Shown piece by piece: positions 10,449 through 18,668 of a stretch of DNA of 64,000 bases. Position numbers and translations under genes: made by a program. The stretch covers positions 372,001 through 436,000 of the forward strand of contig NZ_JACIEE010000002.1 in assembly GCF_014196765.1 (NCBI RefSeq), written 5' to 3'. Every line of letters begins with the position of its first letter. The stretch's first letter is position 1. The notes under the pieces were generated by a model. It was not told where the DNA came from and did not search any database. It saw only the letters and a list, made by a program, of their open reading frames with translations. The stretch is from Mycoplana azooxidifex. Its GTDB lineage: Bacteria > Pseudomonadota > Alphaproteobacteria > Rhizobiales > Rhizobiaceae.

Positions 10449-10588
10449 TGGAAACGGTTACCCTGAGCGACAAGCAGAAGAAGTCGCGGCGCGGCCGCAA
10501 CATCGCGCTCGCCGTCGTGCTCGCGGCACTGGTCGTGCTCTTCTACCTCATCACGCTGGTGAAGATCGCCGGCGAAACGATGGGCTGA
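10448..10588 (+). CDS. coxF: CoxF-like small membrane protein, 46 aa
   Basis: A 46-residue protein ([20 protein letters not shown]...) with a basic N-terminal segment and one membrane span (about residues 19-38), ending KIAGETMG. The ATG shares its A with the ctaB stop codon, and the next gene, ctaG, starts 3 bases after its stop, so it is firmly inside the oxidase operon. Small proteins at this position in rhizobial cox operons are called CoxF and are thought to assist oxidase assembly; its biochemical role is not known. It is easily missed because of its size. Identification rests on position, size and topology. Confidence 0.8.
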   Translation: METVTLSDKQKKSRRGRNIALAVVLAALVVLFYLITLVKIAGETMG

Positions 10589-10591
10589 ACC

Positions 10592-11197
10592 ATGGCGGAA
10601 AAAGAGACGGTCAGGACGCAGAAGTCGGGAAACGGGACGGTCGTCGCCGTGTGCCTCACCTTCGTCGTCGGCATGCTCGGCATGGCCTATGCCGCCGTGC
10701 CGCTCTACGAGATGTTCTGCAAGGTGACGGGCTATGGCGGCACGACGCAGCGCGTCGAGCAGGCCTCCTCCGTCATCCTCGACAAGCCGATCAAGGTGCG
10801 CTTCGACGCCAATACCGGCCCGGGCCTGCCCTGGACCTTCGAGCCGGTGCAGCGCGAGATCGAGATGAAGATCGGCGAGACGGTCATGGTGAACTACCGT
10901 GCCCGCAACAATTCCACGGTCGAGACGACCGGGCAGGCGACCTTCAACGTCACGCCCGAGGCGACCGGCGCCTATTTCAACAAGGTGCAGTGCTTCTGCT
11001 TCACCGAGACGACGCTGGAGCCCGGCGAGGAGATGGAAATGCCGGTTCTCTTCTTCGTCGACCCGGCCATCATCGAGCCGGTGGAGACGAAGAACGTCCA
11101 TACGATTACGCTTTCCTATACCTTCTTCCCGCATGAGAAGACGAAGCCTGTGGCTTCGGTGACGGATGCGGACGGCAAGGATACGGACAAGCTTTAG
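10592..11197 (+). CDS. ctaG: Cytochrome c oxidase assembly protein CtaG/Cox11
   Basis: Copper chaperone that inserts CuB into subunit I. It is 201 residues with a single N-terminal membrane anchor (about residues 14-36, [20 protein letters not shown]) and a periplasmic immunoglobulin-like domain. The anchor-proximal cysteine ([12 protein letters not shown]) and the copper-binding CFCFTE motif near residue 131 are both present, as is the conserved PVLFFVDP segment. It lies between coxF and coxC in the operon, the order usual for alphaproteobacteria. A short hairpin at 11210 separates it from coxC. Confidence 0.95.
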   Translation: MAEKETVRTQKSGNGTVVAVCLTFVVGMLGMAYAAVPLYEMFCKVTGYGGTTQRVEQASSVILDKPIKVRFDANTGPGLPWTFEPVQREIEMKIGETVMVNYRARNNSTVETTGQATFNVTPEATGAYFNKVQCFCFTETTLEPGEEMEMPVLFFVDPAIIEPVETKNVHTITLSYTFFPHEKTKPVASVTDADGKDTDKL

Positions 11198-11209
11198 GAA
11201 ATAAGCGTT

Positions 11210-11227
11210 TCCGGCGGTAGCGCCGGA
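11210..11227 (+). other. Hairpin between ctaG and coxC
   Basis: TCCGGCG at 11210 pairs with CGCCGGA at 11221 around a GTAG loop. It sits 12 bases after ctaG and 23 bases before coxC, without a T-run. It may tune coxC expression or message stability; no direct evidence. Confidence 0.3.
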
Positions 11228-11250
11228 GGCGACAATGGAGACATTCGGGG

Positions 11251-12138
11251 ATGAATGACATGGCGAATGCGCATCAGAAGAATCACGACTACCACATCAT
11301 CGATCCGAGCCCGTGGCCGCTGCTGTCGTCGGTCGGCGCCTTCCTGCTGGCGCTTGGCGGCATCGTCTACATGCGCTACCTCGGCGGCGGCTCGCTGAAG
11401 CTGTTCGGTCTGGAGATGGCCAATCCCTGGATCATGATCATCGGCCTGGCGATCACGCTCTATTCGATGTTCGGCTGGTGGTCGGACACGATCAAGGAAG
11501 GCAACGAGGGCCATCATACCCGCGTCGTCTCCCTGCACCTGCGCTACGGCATGATCATGTTCATCGCCTCGGAGGTGATGTTCTTCGTGGCCTGGTTCTG
11601 GGCCTTCTTCGATGCGAGCCTGTTCCCCGGCGAGGCCATCCAGGCGACCCGCGTGGAGCACACCGGCGGCGTCTGGCCGCCACAGGGCATCGAGGTTCTC
11701 GACCCCTGGCACCTGCCGCTCTACAACACCGTCATCCTGCTGCTCTCGGGCACCTGCGTGACCTGGGCGCACCATGCGATCCTGCACAACGACCGCAAGG
11801 GCCTCATCAGCGGCCTGACGCTGACGGTGCTGCTCGGCCTGCTGTTCTCCTTCGTCCAGATCTACGAATACGTGCACGCGCCGTTCGCCTTCAAGGATTC
11901 GATCTACGGCGCGACGTTCTTTATGGCGACCGGCTTCCACGGTTTCCACGTCTTCGTCGGCACGGTCTTCCTGCTGGTCTGCCTGCTTCGCGCCGTCAAC
12001 GGCGCCTTCACCCCCAAGCAGCATTTCGGCCTCGAAGCCGCCGCCTGGTACTGGCATTTCGTCGACGTGGTCTGGCTCTTCCTCTTCTTCTCCATCTACA
12101 TCTGGGGCGGATGGGGTGCACCGATCGCCCACGGCTGA
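11251..12138 (+). CDS. coxC: Cytochrome c oxidase subunit III
   Basis: Inner-membrane subunit III of the aa3 oxidase, which stabilises subunit I and supports sustained proton pumping. The 295-residue protein has seven predicted helices. It shows the subunit III signature regions: SEVMFFVAWFWAFFDASL, the GGVWPPQGIEVLDPW loop, LLSGTCVTWAHHA and the closing FHFxDVVWLFLF-type helix (WHFVDVVWLFLFFSIYIWG). The start used is ATG at 11251; a second ATG at 11260 is equally plausible. It is the last structural gene of the operon; a terminator-like hairpin follows. Confidence 0.95.
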   Translation: MNDMANAHQKNHDYHIIDPSPWPLLSSVGAFLLALGGIVYMRYLGGGSLKLFGLEMANPWIMIIGLAITLYSMFGWWSDTIKEGNEGHHTRVVSLHLRYGMIMFIASEVMFFVAWFWAFFDASLFPGEAIQATRVEHTGGVWPPQGIEVLDPWHLPLYNTVILLLSGTCVTWAHHAILHNDRKGLISGLTLTVLLGLLFSFVQIYEYVHAPFAFKDSIYGATFFMATGFHGFHVFVGTVFLLVCLLRAVNGAFTPKQHFGLEAAAWYWHFVDVVWLFLFFSIYIWGGWGAPIAHG

Positions 12139-12161
12139 TCCGGGCCGATTGTGTTGGAGGG

Positions 12162-12186
12162 CGGCCGCAGCGATGCGGCCGTCTTT
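12162..12186 (+). terminator. Terminator-like hairpin after coxC
   Basis: CGGCCGC at 12162 pairs with GCGGCCG at 12175, followed by TCTTTCGTTT. The short stem and imperfect T-run suggest partial termination between the structural subunits and the DUF983/SURF1 pair. Confidence 0.45.
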
Positions 12187-12348
12187 CGTTTGGTGGTCTG
12201 TCATGTCGCAGCCGGCTGAATTGGACGCAGGCCCCGACGAAACGTACATAGGATTGGCCGCAGCGCGGGAGGTGTCCTGCCGGGATGCACGGCGGCCACC
12301 TTCGTGAGCAAGCCGCGAGGCGGCTACGCAATCCACCGGAGAAAGATC

Positions 12349-12756
12349 ATGAGCGAAGACAAGGCCCTCTATCCGCCCGTCGACCCGGTGACGACCGGCC
12401 TGCGCGGCCATTGCCCCCGTTGCGGGCAGGGAAATCTCTTCGACGGCTATCTGAAGCTGAAGCCGCGCTGCGCGGCCTGCGGGCTGGACTATTCCTTCAT
12501 CGACGCCGGCGACGGGCCGGTCGTGTTCGTCCTGCTGATCGTCGGCTTCATCGTCGTCGGCGCGGCCCTGTGGATGGAGGTCAGCTACAGCCCGCCGCTC
12601 TGGCTCCACTTCATCATCTGGATACCGCTCGCCATTGCCTTCGGCCTGACGCTGACGCGCATGCTCAAGGGCGTGCTGATCGCACTTCAGTACCGCAACA
12701 ATGCGAGGCCCGGCCAGATCGACCGCCAAACCGATCGCGAGGGCGACCGTGGCTGA
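12349..12756 (+). CDS. DUF983 family zinc-ribbon membrane protein
   Basis: A 135-residue protein with a four-cysteine zinc-ribbon-like head (HCPRCGQGNLF...PRCAACGLDY, residues about 19-47) followed by two membrane helices (about 58-80 and 84-105). DUF983 proteins are often found beside cytochrome oxidase genes, and this one sits between coxC and SURF1, which suggests a part in oxidase assembly; the function is not known. The ATG at 12349 follows CGGAGAAAG; a GTG start at 12304 is in frame but has no conserved sequence. Its stop overlaps the start proposed for the SURF1 gene. Confidence 0.8.
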   Translation: MSEDKALYPPVDPVTTGLRGHCPRCGQGNLFDGYLKLKPRCAACGLDYSFIDAGDGPVVFVLLIVGFIVVGAALWMEVSYSPPLWLHFIIWIPLAIAFGLTLTRMLKGVLIALQYRNNARPGQIDRQTDREGDRG

Positions 12757-13495
12757 GCTGTCGCGGCAACCCGCCCGCCGCCCGGTCGTCCGGGCCGTGC
12801 TGTCCGGCCTCGTCCTTCTTGCCGCGCTCGCCGTGCTCCTGTCGCTCGGCACCTGGCAGATGCAGCGGCTGGCGTGGAAGGAGCAACTGCTCGCCGACAT
12901 CGCCGAGCGGCGTGCCGAGGCGTCCGTTCCCCTTTCCGCCATCGAAGCGGTCAAGGCGGGCGGCACCGATATCGAATACCGCCCCGTGACAGTGACCGGG
13001 ACCTTCGAGAACGGCCGGGAGCGCCATTTCCTGGCGACCCATGAGGGCCAGTCCGGCTATCACGTCTATGCGCCGCTGCGCCTTGCTGACGGCCGCTTCG
13101 TCTTCGTCAACCGCGGCTTCGTTCCCTATGACCAGAAGGAGCCGGCGACACGGCCGGAGGGGCAGGTGGCCGGCGAGCAGACCATTGCCGGGCTCGCGCG
13201 CCAGAGGCTGGAAGGAAAGCCGTCCTCGCTCGTCCCCGACAACGACCTGATCAAGAACGTGTTCTACTGGAAGGACCTCGACGCTATGGCGGCGAGCGTC
13301 AGGATTGCGCCGGAAGCGCTCGTGCCCTTCTTCGTCGATGCCGACGCGACACCCAATCCGGGTGGCTTTCCCATCGGCGGCGTGACGCAGTTCGAGCTTC
13401 CCAACAATCATCTGCAATACGCATTGACGTGGTACGGACTGGCATTGGCGCTGGTGGCCGTCAGCGGGGTCTATGCCTGGCGGTCGCGGCGCTGA
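12749..13495 (+). CDS. SURF1 family oxidase assembly protein
   Basis: SURF1 homologue (Shy1), which helps insert heme a into subunit I. It has the two-helix topology of the family: an N-terminal span (about residues 15-37) and a C-terminal span (YALTWYGLALALVAVSGVYAW), with a periplasmic domain between. Conserved motifs are the LGTWQMQRLAWKE segment just after the first helix, the FVNRGFVP segment near residue 120, and the PNNHLQYALTWYGLA stretch before the last helix. The GTG at 12749 overlaps the DUF983 stop (GTGGCTGA), implying coupling; an ATG at 12701, lying inside the DUF983 gene, is an alternative. The exact start is uncertain. Confidence 0.9.
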   Translation: MAELSRQPARRPVVRAVLSGLVLLAALAVLLSLGTWQMQRLAWKEQLLADIAERRAEASVPLSAIEAVKAGGTDIEYRPVTVTGTFENGRERHFLATHEGQSGYHVYAPLRLADGRFVFVNRGFVPYDQKEPATRPEGQVAGEQTIAGLARQRLEGKPSSLVPDNDLIKNVFYWKDLDAMAASVRIAPEALVPFFVDADATPNPGGFPIGGVTQFELPNNHLQYALTWYGLALALVAVSGVYAWRSRR

Positions 13496-13630
13496 GGAGC
13501 TGGAGGCGGCTTGGCGCTTTCATCGACGTCAATTTGTGATAAATGCCAGTGGCTTCGCAAAGATGCGAATGACGGCTGGCGGCAAGGCCTGCAAGCACCT
13601 ACATCAATCGGACACCGGTGACATCCTGAT

Positions 13631-14668
13631 ATGGCTTCTTCGACTGCCCTCTCTCCCCTGACGATCCGCCTGTGCGGTCCGCGCGGCTTCTGCGCCGGCG
13701 TCGACCGGGCGATCCAGATCGTCGTGCTGGCGCTGAAGGCCTATGGGGCGCCGGTCTATGTCCGCCACGAGATCGTGCACAACCGCTATGTCGTCGAGGG
13801 GCTGGAGGCGAAGGGCGCGATCTTCGTGGAGGAACTGGACGAGATCCCCGAGGAGCACCGCGCCCAGCCGGTCGTCTTCTCCGCCCATGGCGTGCCGAAA
13901 TCGGTGCCCGAGGATGCCGTCTCCCGCAATCTGTTCTACCTCGACGCCACCTGCCCGCTGGTCTCCAAGGTGCACAAGCAGGCCATGCGCCACCAGCGCC
14001 TCGGCCGCCATGTCATCCTGATCGGCCACGCCGGCCATCCCGAGGTGATCGGCACGATGGGACAGCTGCCGGAGGGAACGGTCTCGCTGGTCGAGACGAT
14101 CGAGGACGCCGACGTTTACGTGCCGGAAGATCCCGACAACCTCGGCTTCGTCACCCAGACCACCTTGTCTGTGGACGACACCGCCGGCGTGATTGCCCGG
14201 CTGAAGGAGCGCTTCCCCAACCTGACGGCGCCCGCAGCCGACTCGATCTGCTACGCCACCACCAACCGCCAGGAGGCGGTCAAGCAGGCGGCGCCCGGCT
14301 GCGATCTCTTCCTCGTCGTCGGCGCGCCGAATTCGTCCAACTCCAAGCGCCTCGTCGAGGTCGCGCTGAGGGCGGGGGCAAGAAAGTCGTTGCTTGTCCA
14401 GCGCGCGTCCGAAATCGACTGGAACGGCCTGGGCGAAATTCGTACCGTCGGCCTGTCGGCGGGTGCTTCGGCACCGGAAGTCATCGTCGACGAGATCATC
14501 GAGGCCTTCCGCGCGCGCTTCGATACGAGGGTCGAACTGGCCGACACGGTGGAGGAGACGGAGAATTTCCTCGTGAACCGCGAACTGCGCAACGTCGAAC
14601 TGACACCGGCCGACATGGCCTTCGTCAACGGCGAACAGGATGGGGGGGCCGTTGGGCCCGGAGCGTGA
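13631..14668 (+). CDS. ispH: 4-hydroxy-3-methylbut-2-enyl diphosphate reductase
   Basis: Iron-sulfur enzyme of the last step of the MEP (non-mevalonate) isoprenoid pathway, giving isopentenyl and dimethylallyl diphosphate. The 345-residue protein carries the three cluster-binding cysteines in [11 protein letters not shown] (near residue 16), [13 protein letters not shown] and [11 protein letters not shown], plus the conserved [14 protein letters not shown] and GAPNSSNS substrate-binding segments. The ATG at 13631 gives a short extension before [10 protein letters not shown]. thrB starts nine bases after its stop and rnhA overlaps thrB, so ispH-thrB-rnhA is probably one transcript. Upstream isoprenoid supply also feeds heme a farnesylation, but the link to the cox operon next door is only positional. 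Confidence 0.96.
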   Translation: MASSTALSPLTIRLCGPRGFCAGVDRAIQIVVLALKAYGAPVYVRHEIVHNRYVVEGLEAKGAIFVEELDEIPEEHRAQPVVFSAHGVPKSVPEDAVSRNLFYLDATCPLVSKVHKQAMRHQRLGRHVILIGHAGHPEVIGTMGQLPEGTVSLVETIEDADVYVPEDPDNLGFVTQTTLSVDDTAGVIARLKERFPNLTAPAADSICYATTNRQEAVKQAAPGCDLFLVVGAPNSSNSKRLVEVALRAGARKSLLVQRASEIDWNGLGEIRTVGLSAGASAPEVIVDEIIEAFRARFDTRVELADTVEETENFLVNRELRNVELTPADMAFVNGEQDGGAVGPGA

Positions 14669-14677
14669 GCTGAAGAT

Positions 14678-15646
14678 TTGGCAGTCTATACCGATATCAC
14701 CGAAGACGACCTCGCCCGCTTCCTGACCGACTACGAGGTGGGAACGCTGCTCTCGTACAAGGGCATCGCCGAGGGCGTCGAGAATTCCAATTTCCTGCTG
14801 CACACGACCAAGGGCGTCTTCATCCTGACGCTCTACGAGAAGCGCGTCGATCCGAAGGACCTGCCGTTCTTCCTCGGCCTGATGCACCATCTCGCCGACC
14901 GCGGTCTGAGCTGCCCGCTGCCGCTGTCGCGCAAGGACGGCGAATTGCTGGGCGAGCTTTCAGGCCGCCCCGCCGCCATGATCACCTTTCTCGAAGGCAT
15001 GTGGCTGCGCAAGCCGGCGGCGAAGCATTGCCGCGAGGTGGGCCGGGCGCTGGCGGAAATGCACGTGGCCGGCCAGGGCTTCCAGCTCACCCGCAGGAAT
15101 GCGCTCTCCGTCGACGGCTGGCGGCCGCTGTGGGACAAGTCTGCCGTGCGCGCCGACGAGGTCGAGCCCGGCCTGCAGGACGAGATCGCCGAGGAACTGG
15201 CTTTCCTCGAAAGTCACTGGCCGAAGACGCTGCCGCACGGCGTCATCCATGCCGACCTCTTCCCCGACAACGTCTTCTTCATCGGCGACCAGCTCTCGGG
15301 CCTGATCGATTTCTACTTCGCCTGCAACGACACCTATGCCTATGACGTCTCCGTCTGCCTCAACGCCTGGTGCTTCGAGAAGGACGGGTCGTTCAACCTG
15401 ACCAAGGGCATGGCGCTGCTGGACGGCTACGAGCAGGTGCGGCCGCTGAACGGCGCGGAACTGAGGGCGCTGCCGCTGCTCGCGCGCGGCTCGGCGCTGC
15501 GCTTCTTCCTGACGCGCCTCTACGACTGGCTGACGACGCCGCCGGGCGCTCTCGTCGTCAAGAAGGACCCGCTCGAATACCTGCGCAAACTGCGCTTCCA
15601 TCGCCAGGTGAAATCGGCGGAAGAATACGGCCTGGTGCATAGATGA
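14678..15646 (+). CDS. thrB: Homoserine kinase (aminoglycoside phosphotransferase-fold type)
   Basis: ATP-dependent kinase that phosphorylates homoserine, committing it to threonine synthesis. This is the APH-fold ThrB of Proteobacteria such as Rhizobium and Pseudomonas, not the GHMP-type enzyme. The 322-residue protein has the GVENSNFLL nucleotide-loop region near residue 33, the catalytic [15 protein letters not shown] loop (H-x-D-x4-N, near residue 190), and the metal-binding LIDFYFAC Asp about 20 residues later. It starts with TTG at 14678, the same N-terminus (MAVYTDI) known in related rhizobia. Its stop overlaps the rnhA start by ATGA. The next pathway enzyme, thrC, lies 9 kb away on the other strand. 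Confidence 0.93.
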   Translation: MAVYTDITEDDLARFLTDYEVGTLLSYKGIAEGVENSNFLLHTTKGVFILTLYEKRVDPKDLPFFLGLMHHLADRGLSCPLPLSRKDGELLGELSGRPAAMITFLEGMWLRKPAAKHCREVGRALAEMHVAGQGFQLTRRNALSVDGWRPLWDKSAVRADEVEPGLQDEIAEELAFLESHWPKTLPHGVIHADLFPDNVFFIGDQLSGLIDFYFACNDTYAYDVSVCLNAWCFEKDGSFNLTKGMALLDGYEQVRPLNGAELRALPLLARGSALRFFLTRLYDWLTTPPGALVVKKDPLEYLRKLRFHRQVKSAEEYGLVHR

Positions 15647-16083
15647 AGCATGTCGACATTTTCACCGACGGTGCCTGCTCGGGCAATCCGGGACCGGGCG
15701 GCTGGGGTGCGGTGCTGCGCTATGGCGACGTCGAGAAGGAGCTCTCCGGCGGCGAACAGCAGACGACCAACAACCGCATGGAACTGCTGGCCGCGATCTC
15801 GGCGCTGGACGCCCTGAAAGCCTCCTGCGAGGTCGACCTCTACACCGACTCGAAGTACGTCATGGACGGCATCGAGAAGTGGATCCACGGCTGGAAGAAG
15901 AACGGCTGGAAGACCGCCGACCGGAAGCCGGTCAAGAATGGTGAACTCTGGCAGGCCCTCGACGAAGCCCGCCGCCGCCACAAGGTCACCCTCCACTGGG
16001 TCAAGGGCCACGCCGGCCACCCGGAAAACGAACGCGCCGACGAACTGGCACGGCTGGGCATGGAGCCGTTCAAGCGGCGGTGA
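15643..16083 (+). CDS. rnhA: Ribonuclease HI
   Basis: Cytosolic nuclease that cleaves the RNA strand of RNA-DNA hybrids (R-loops, Okazaki primers). The 146-residue protein has the typical length and all four metal-binding acids: Asp in [14 protein letters not shown] (near residue 8), Glu in [10 protein letters not shown], Asp in [10 protein letters not shown] and Asp in [12 protein letters not shown]. The start codon overlaps the thrB stop (ATGA), so it is translationally coupled to thrB, an arrangement also found in related rhizobia. Confidence 0.97.
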   Translation: MKHVDIFTDGACSGNPGPGGWGAVLRYGDVEKELSGGEQQTTNNRMELLAAISALDALKASCEVDLYTDSKYVMDGIEKWIHGWKKNGWKTADRKPVKNGELWQALDEARRRHKVTLHWVKGHAGHPENERADELARLGMEPFKRR

Positions 16084-16147
16084 GGGGTAGGACCGGCACG
16101 ACCGGGCGACGGCAGCTTTTCAACGGAGTGGTCTCTCCCTTTTCTCC

Positions 16148-16260
16148 GTCATGCCGGCCTCCGAGCCGGCATCCAGTCGCGCAAGTCCTTGCGCGATAAA
16201 GCATTTACCGCGCCGCAGACGCGGCGCTGCTGGACCCCGGATCTAGTCCGGGGAGACGGA
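16148..16260. repeat. Second palindromic repeat family, copy 2
   Basis: A 113-bp copy of the element at 5681-5794, same orientation: GTCATGCCGG at the left, palindromes ATGCCGGCCTCCGAGCCGGCAT-like, GCGCAAGTCCTTGCGC, GCGCCGC/GCGGCGC and CCCCGGATCTAGTCCGGGG, ending GAGACGGA. The compensating base changes in the arms (ATACCGG/CCGGTAT against ATGCCGG/CCGGCAT) show that pairing is kept. Confidence 0.75.
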
Positions 16261-16342
16261 TAGGGTGTGGCCGGGATCCGGAAAATCACGACTGCGGCAA
16301 TGTCGTGACGGGCGGCACTGCAGCAGCGCCGCCGCAATCGCC

Positions 16343-16828
16343 TCAGAGCTGCCCGATCATCGTCGCCGCAGCCGAGACGGTTGCCTGGCCGGGGCTTTCC
16401 TCGATGTTGAGCGTCTTGACCACGCCGTCCTCGACCAGCATCGAGTAACGCTTGGAGCGCACGCCGAGGCCGTTGGCGGTGAGGTCGATGTCGAGGCCGA
16501 TCGCCTTGGCGAACTGGGCGCCGCCGTCGGCGAGGAAGCGGATCTTGCCGAGGCCGCCGGTCTCCTTGGCCCATGCGGTCATGACGAACGGGTCGTTGAC
16601 GGCGACGACGGCGATCTCGTCGACGCCCTTGGCGAGGATCGCGTCGCGGTTATCGAGATAGCCGGGCAGGTGGTTCAGCGAGCAGGTCGGCGTGAACGCG
16701 CCGGGCACGGCGAAGAGCACGACGCGCTTGCCCTTGAACAGGTCGCCGGTCGAAACCTCCGCCGGGCCGTCCGCGGTCGGTTCCTTGAGCTTCAGGTCGG
16801 GCAGTCTCTCACCTACGGCAATCGTCAC
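16343..16828 (-). CDS. Peroxiredoxin, Prx5/AhpC-TSA type
   Basis: Thiol peroxidase of 161 residues of the Prx5 group, which reduces hydrogen and organic peroxides with electrons from glutathione/glutaredoxin or thioredoxin. The peroxidatic cysteine is Cys49 in AVPGAFTPTCS, with the family Arg much later in the LGVRSKRYSMLVEDG segment. No second resolving cysteine is evident, so a one-cysteine mechanism is likely. The start is GTG at 16828 after an AAGGAG site, giving MTIAVGERLPDLKL; the frame is open further upstream but the sequence there is not conserved. It lies 70 bases after an orphan DsbD-like gene on the same strand; both act on thiol redox. Confidence 0.92.
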   Translation of the reverse strand: MTIAVGERLPDLKLKEPTADGPAEVSTGDLFKGKRVVLFAVPGAFTPTCSLNHLPGYLDNRDAILAKGVDEIAVVAVNDPFVMTAWAKETGGLGKIRFLADGGAQFAKAIGLDIDLTANGLGVRSKRYSMLVEDGVVKTLNIEESPGQATVSAAATMIGQL

Positions 16829-16898
16829 GATCTTACTCCTTGGCTTGTCTTCGCCGCGCGAATTGCGCAGGCGCCAGGCCGCGGATAATAGGCGCTGG

Positions 16899-17735
16899 TC
16901 AATCGATGACAAGCGGCATTTCCACCGTCCGGCCACCGCTTTCGGCGGTAAAGAGAAGGGCGGCGTCTTCGAGGCTGGCCGCCTTCGGCTTGTGCCGCAG
17001 CGGGACTTCCACACGGTAGGAACTGCCGCTGCGCACCGGTGCGGTTCCGGCATCGAACTGGAAGCCCTCCGGCCCGGAAACGAACACCTGCAGCGGCTTC
17101 TCCGCCGTCGGTTCGGGCGCGGTGAAGGTGACGGCAAGCGCGCTGCCGTCAGCATTCCAGCGTGCCTCGGTGACGGTGAAGTCGGGCGAGGGGGAGGCCG
17201 GCAGGGCAGCCTCTGCCGCCGCTGCCATCGCGGCTTCGATCGGGTTGGCGACGGATGCCTTGGCTGTGTCGACCGAGAGCTCCGCCTGCAGCGGGATGCA
17301 GATATTCTCGCAGACGCCGAGGAACACCGATGCCGTGATGCGCTCGCCGTGCGTCGCCTGCTGTCGCTTCAGCGTCAGCGGCAGGGCGAGCGAACGGTCG
17401 TAGCCCGTATAGGCCGTGAAGCCGTCGGAAAAGCGCTTGGGCAGGGGAAAGCGGATCGTCTCCACGACCAGCCCGCTTTCCGGCGACATCGTGATCGTAG
17501 GCGAGATCCCGCTCTCTCCGGGATCGCGCCAGTAGGTCTTCCAGCCCGGCCGCAGTTCGATGTCGAGAAGCGCGGGAATGCGCCCGTCCGCTAGCTCCGG
17601 CAGCACGATCAGGCGGACGCGGCCGCCCTCCGTCTCGGCCCAGGGCGAGGTTGCGGCAACACCCGGCCCCGGCGAGATCGCCAGCAGCGCAAGAGCAAGG
17701 AGAAGGAAACGAAAACCTGTCAGAAAACCTGTCAT
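16899..17735 (-). CDS. Secreted DsbD N-terminal-domain-like protein
   Basis: A 278-residue protein with an N-terminal signal peptide (MTGFLTGFRFLLLALALLAISPGPGVAA) and a domain matching the periplasmic alpha domain of DsbD, the thiol-disulfide reductant carrier. The redox pair is visible in FLGVCENICIPLQ (Cys-x3-Cys, near residue 145), the pattern of DsbD-alpha. The eight-helix membrane domain and the C-terminal thioredoxin domain of full DsbD are absent, so it must take electrons from another membrane carrier such as CcdA; this is inference. The peroxiredoxin gene follows on the same strand. Confidence 0.8.
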   Translation of the reverse strand: MTGFLTGFRFLLLALALLAISPGPGVAATSPWAETEGGRVRLIVLPELADGRIPALLDIELRPGWKTYWRDPGESGISPTITMSPESGLVVETIRFPLPKRFSDGFTAYTGYDRSLALPLTLKRQQATHGERITASVFLGVCENICIPLQAELSVDTAKASVANPIEAAMAAAAEAALPASPSPDFTVTEARWNADGSALAVTFTAPEPTAEKPLQVFVSGPEGFQFDAGTAPVRSGSSYRVEVPLRHKPKAASLEDAALLFTAESGGRTVEMPLVID

Positions 17736-17923
17736 GGGATCACGATTTATGCTTTCGGGATGACGATTGCGTGGTTCCGGCAGCCTTTTCGAAGGGTTTC
17801 TCTTGAATGGCGAAGCCGCTGTCCCAGTTCTTTACAATGTTCCTCTCGAAGCGTCGAACAAAAGCGTCAGAGCAGCCAGAAGGCGCTTTTCATTTCGCTG
17901 CGAATTGATAGGCTATTTGCATT

Positions 17924-18529
17924 ATGGCGATGTCGGTCCTGAAAAACAGACGAGAACGGGGCTTCCTTGACGGTCAATTCCTGATCGCCATGCCGGGGAT
18001 GCTCGACAAGAATTTCGAGCGCACGGTCGTCTATATCTGCGCCCATTCCGACGACGGAGCCATGGGCTTCGTCATCAACCGCCCGCAGCAGATGAGCTTC
18101 ACCGACGTGCTCCTGCACCTGCAACTGGTCGAGGAGGACGAGGTGATCCGCCTGCCGACGCGCACGATCGACTTCCCGATCCGCTCCGGCGGCCCGGTCG
18201 AGAGCGGCAGGGGCTTCGTGCTCCACTCCGACGACTATTCGTCGGAATCCAGCATCCCGGTCAGCGACGACATCAGCCTGACGGCCACCCTCGACATCGT
18301 CCGCGCCATTTCGCGCGGCGAGGGGCCGCGGCGTGGCCTGCTGATGCTCGGCTATGCCGGCTGGGGCGCGGGACAGCTGGAGAACGAGATCGGCTCCAAC
18401 GGCTGGCTGAACTGCCCGGCATCGGAAGACCTGATCTTCGATACGCCGGTCGAAGCGAAGTACGACCGCGCTCTGGCGCTGATGGGCGTCACCCCGGCCA
18501 TGCTTTCCATGGAAGCCGGGCACGCCTGA
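17924..18529 (+). CDS. YqgE/AlgH family protein
   Basis: Member of the UPF0301 (YqgE/AlgH) family, 201 residues, common in Proteobacteria; its function is unknown, although it was once linked to alginate regulation. The signature is seen in [36 protein letters not shown] near the N-terminus and [17 protein letters not shown] in the second half. The ATG at 17924 gives a short basic lead ([13 protein letters not shown]). It is divergent from the DsbD-like gene across about 190 bases of relatively AT-rich promoter DNA. Confidence 0.92.
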   Translation: MAMSVLKNRRERGFLDGQFLIAMPGMLDKNFERTVVYICAHSDDGAMGFVINRPQQMSFTDVLLHLQLVEEDEVIRLPTRTIDFPIRSGGPVESGRGFVLHSDDYSSESSIPVSDDISLTATLDIVRAISRGEGPRRGLLMLGYAGWGAGQLENEIGSNGWLNCPASEDLIFDTPVEAKYDRALALMGVTPAMLSMEAGHA

Positions 18530-18668
18530 GCGTCCCGGACGCTGGCGCACGATAGCATGATCGAAGTCTGACCGTCGGGGAACCAACGCCATCCGCGGGC
18601 GTTGTGCGCCGGAGCCATGGCGGCACCCGCATCGCCCGTCCCCCTCATGATCCCATGCTGGAGATCCC

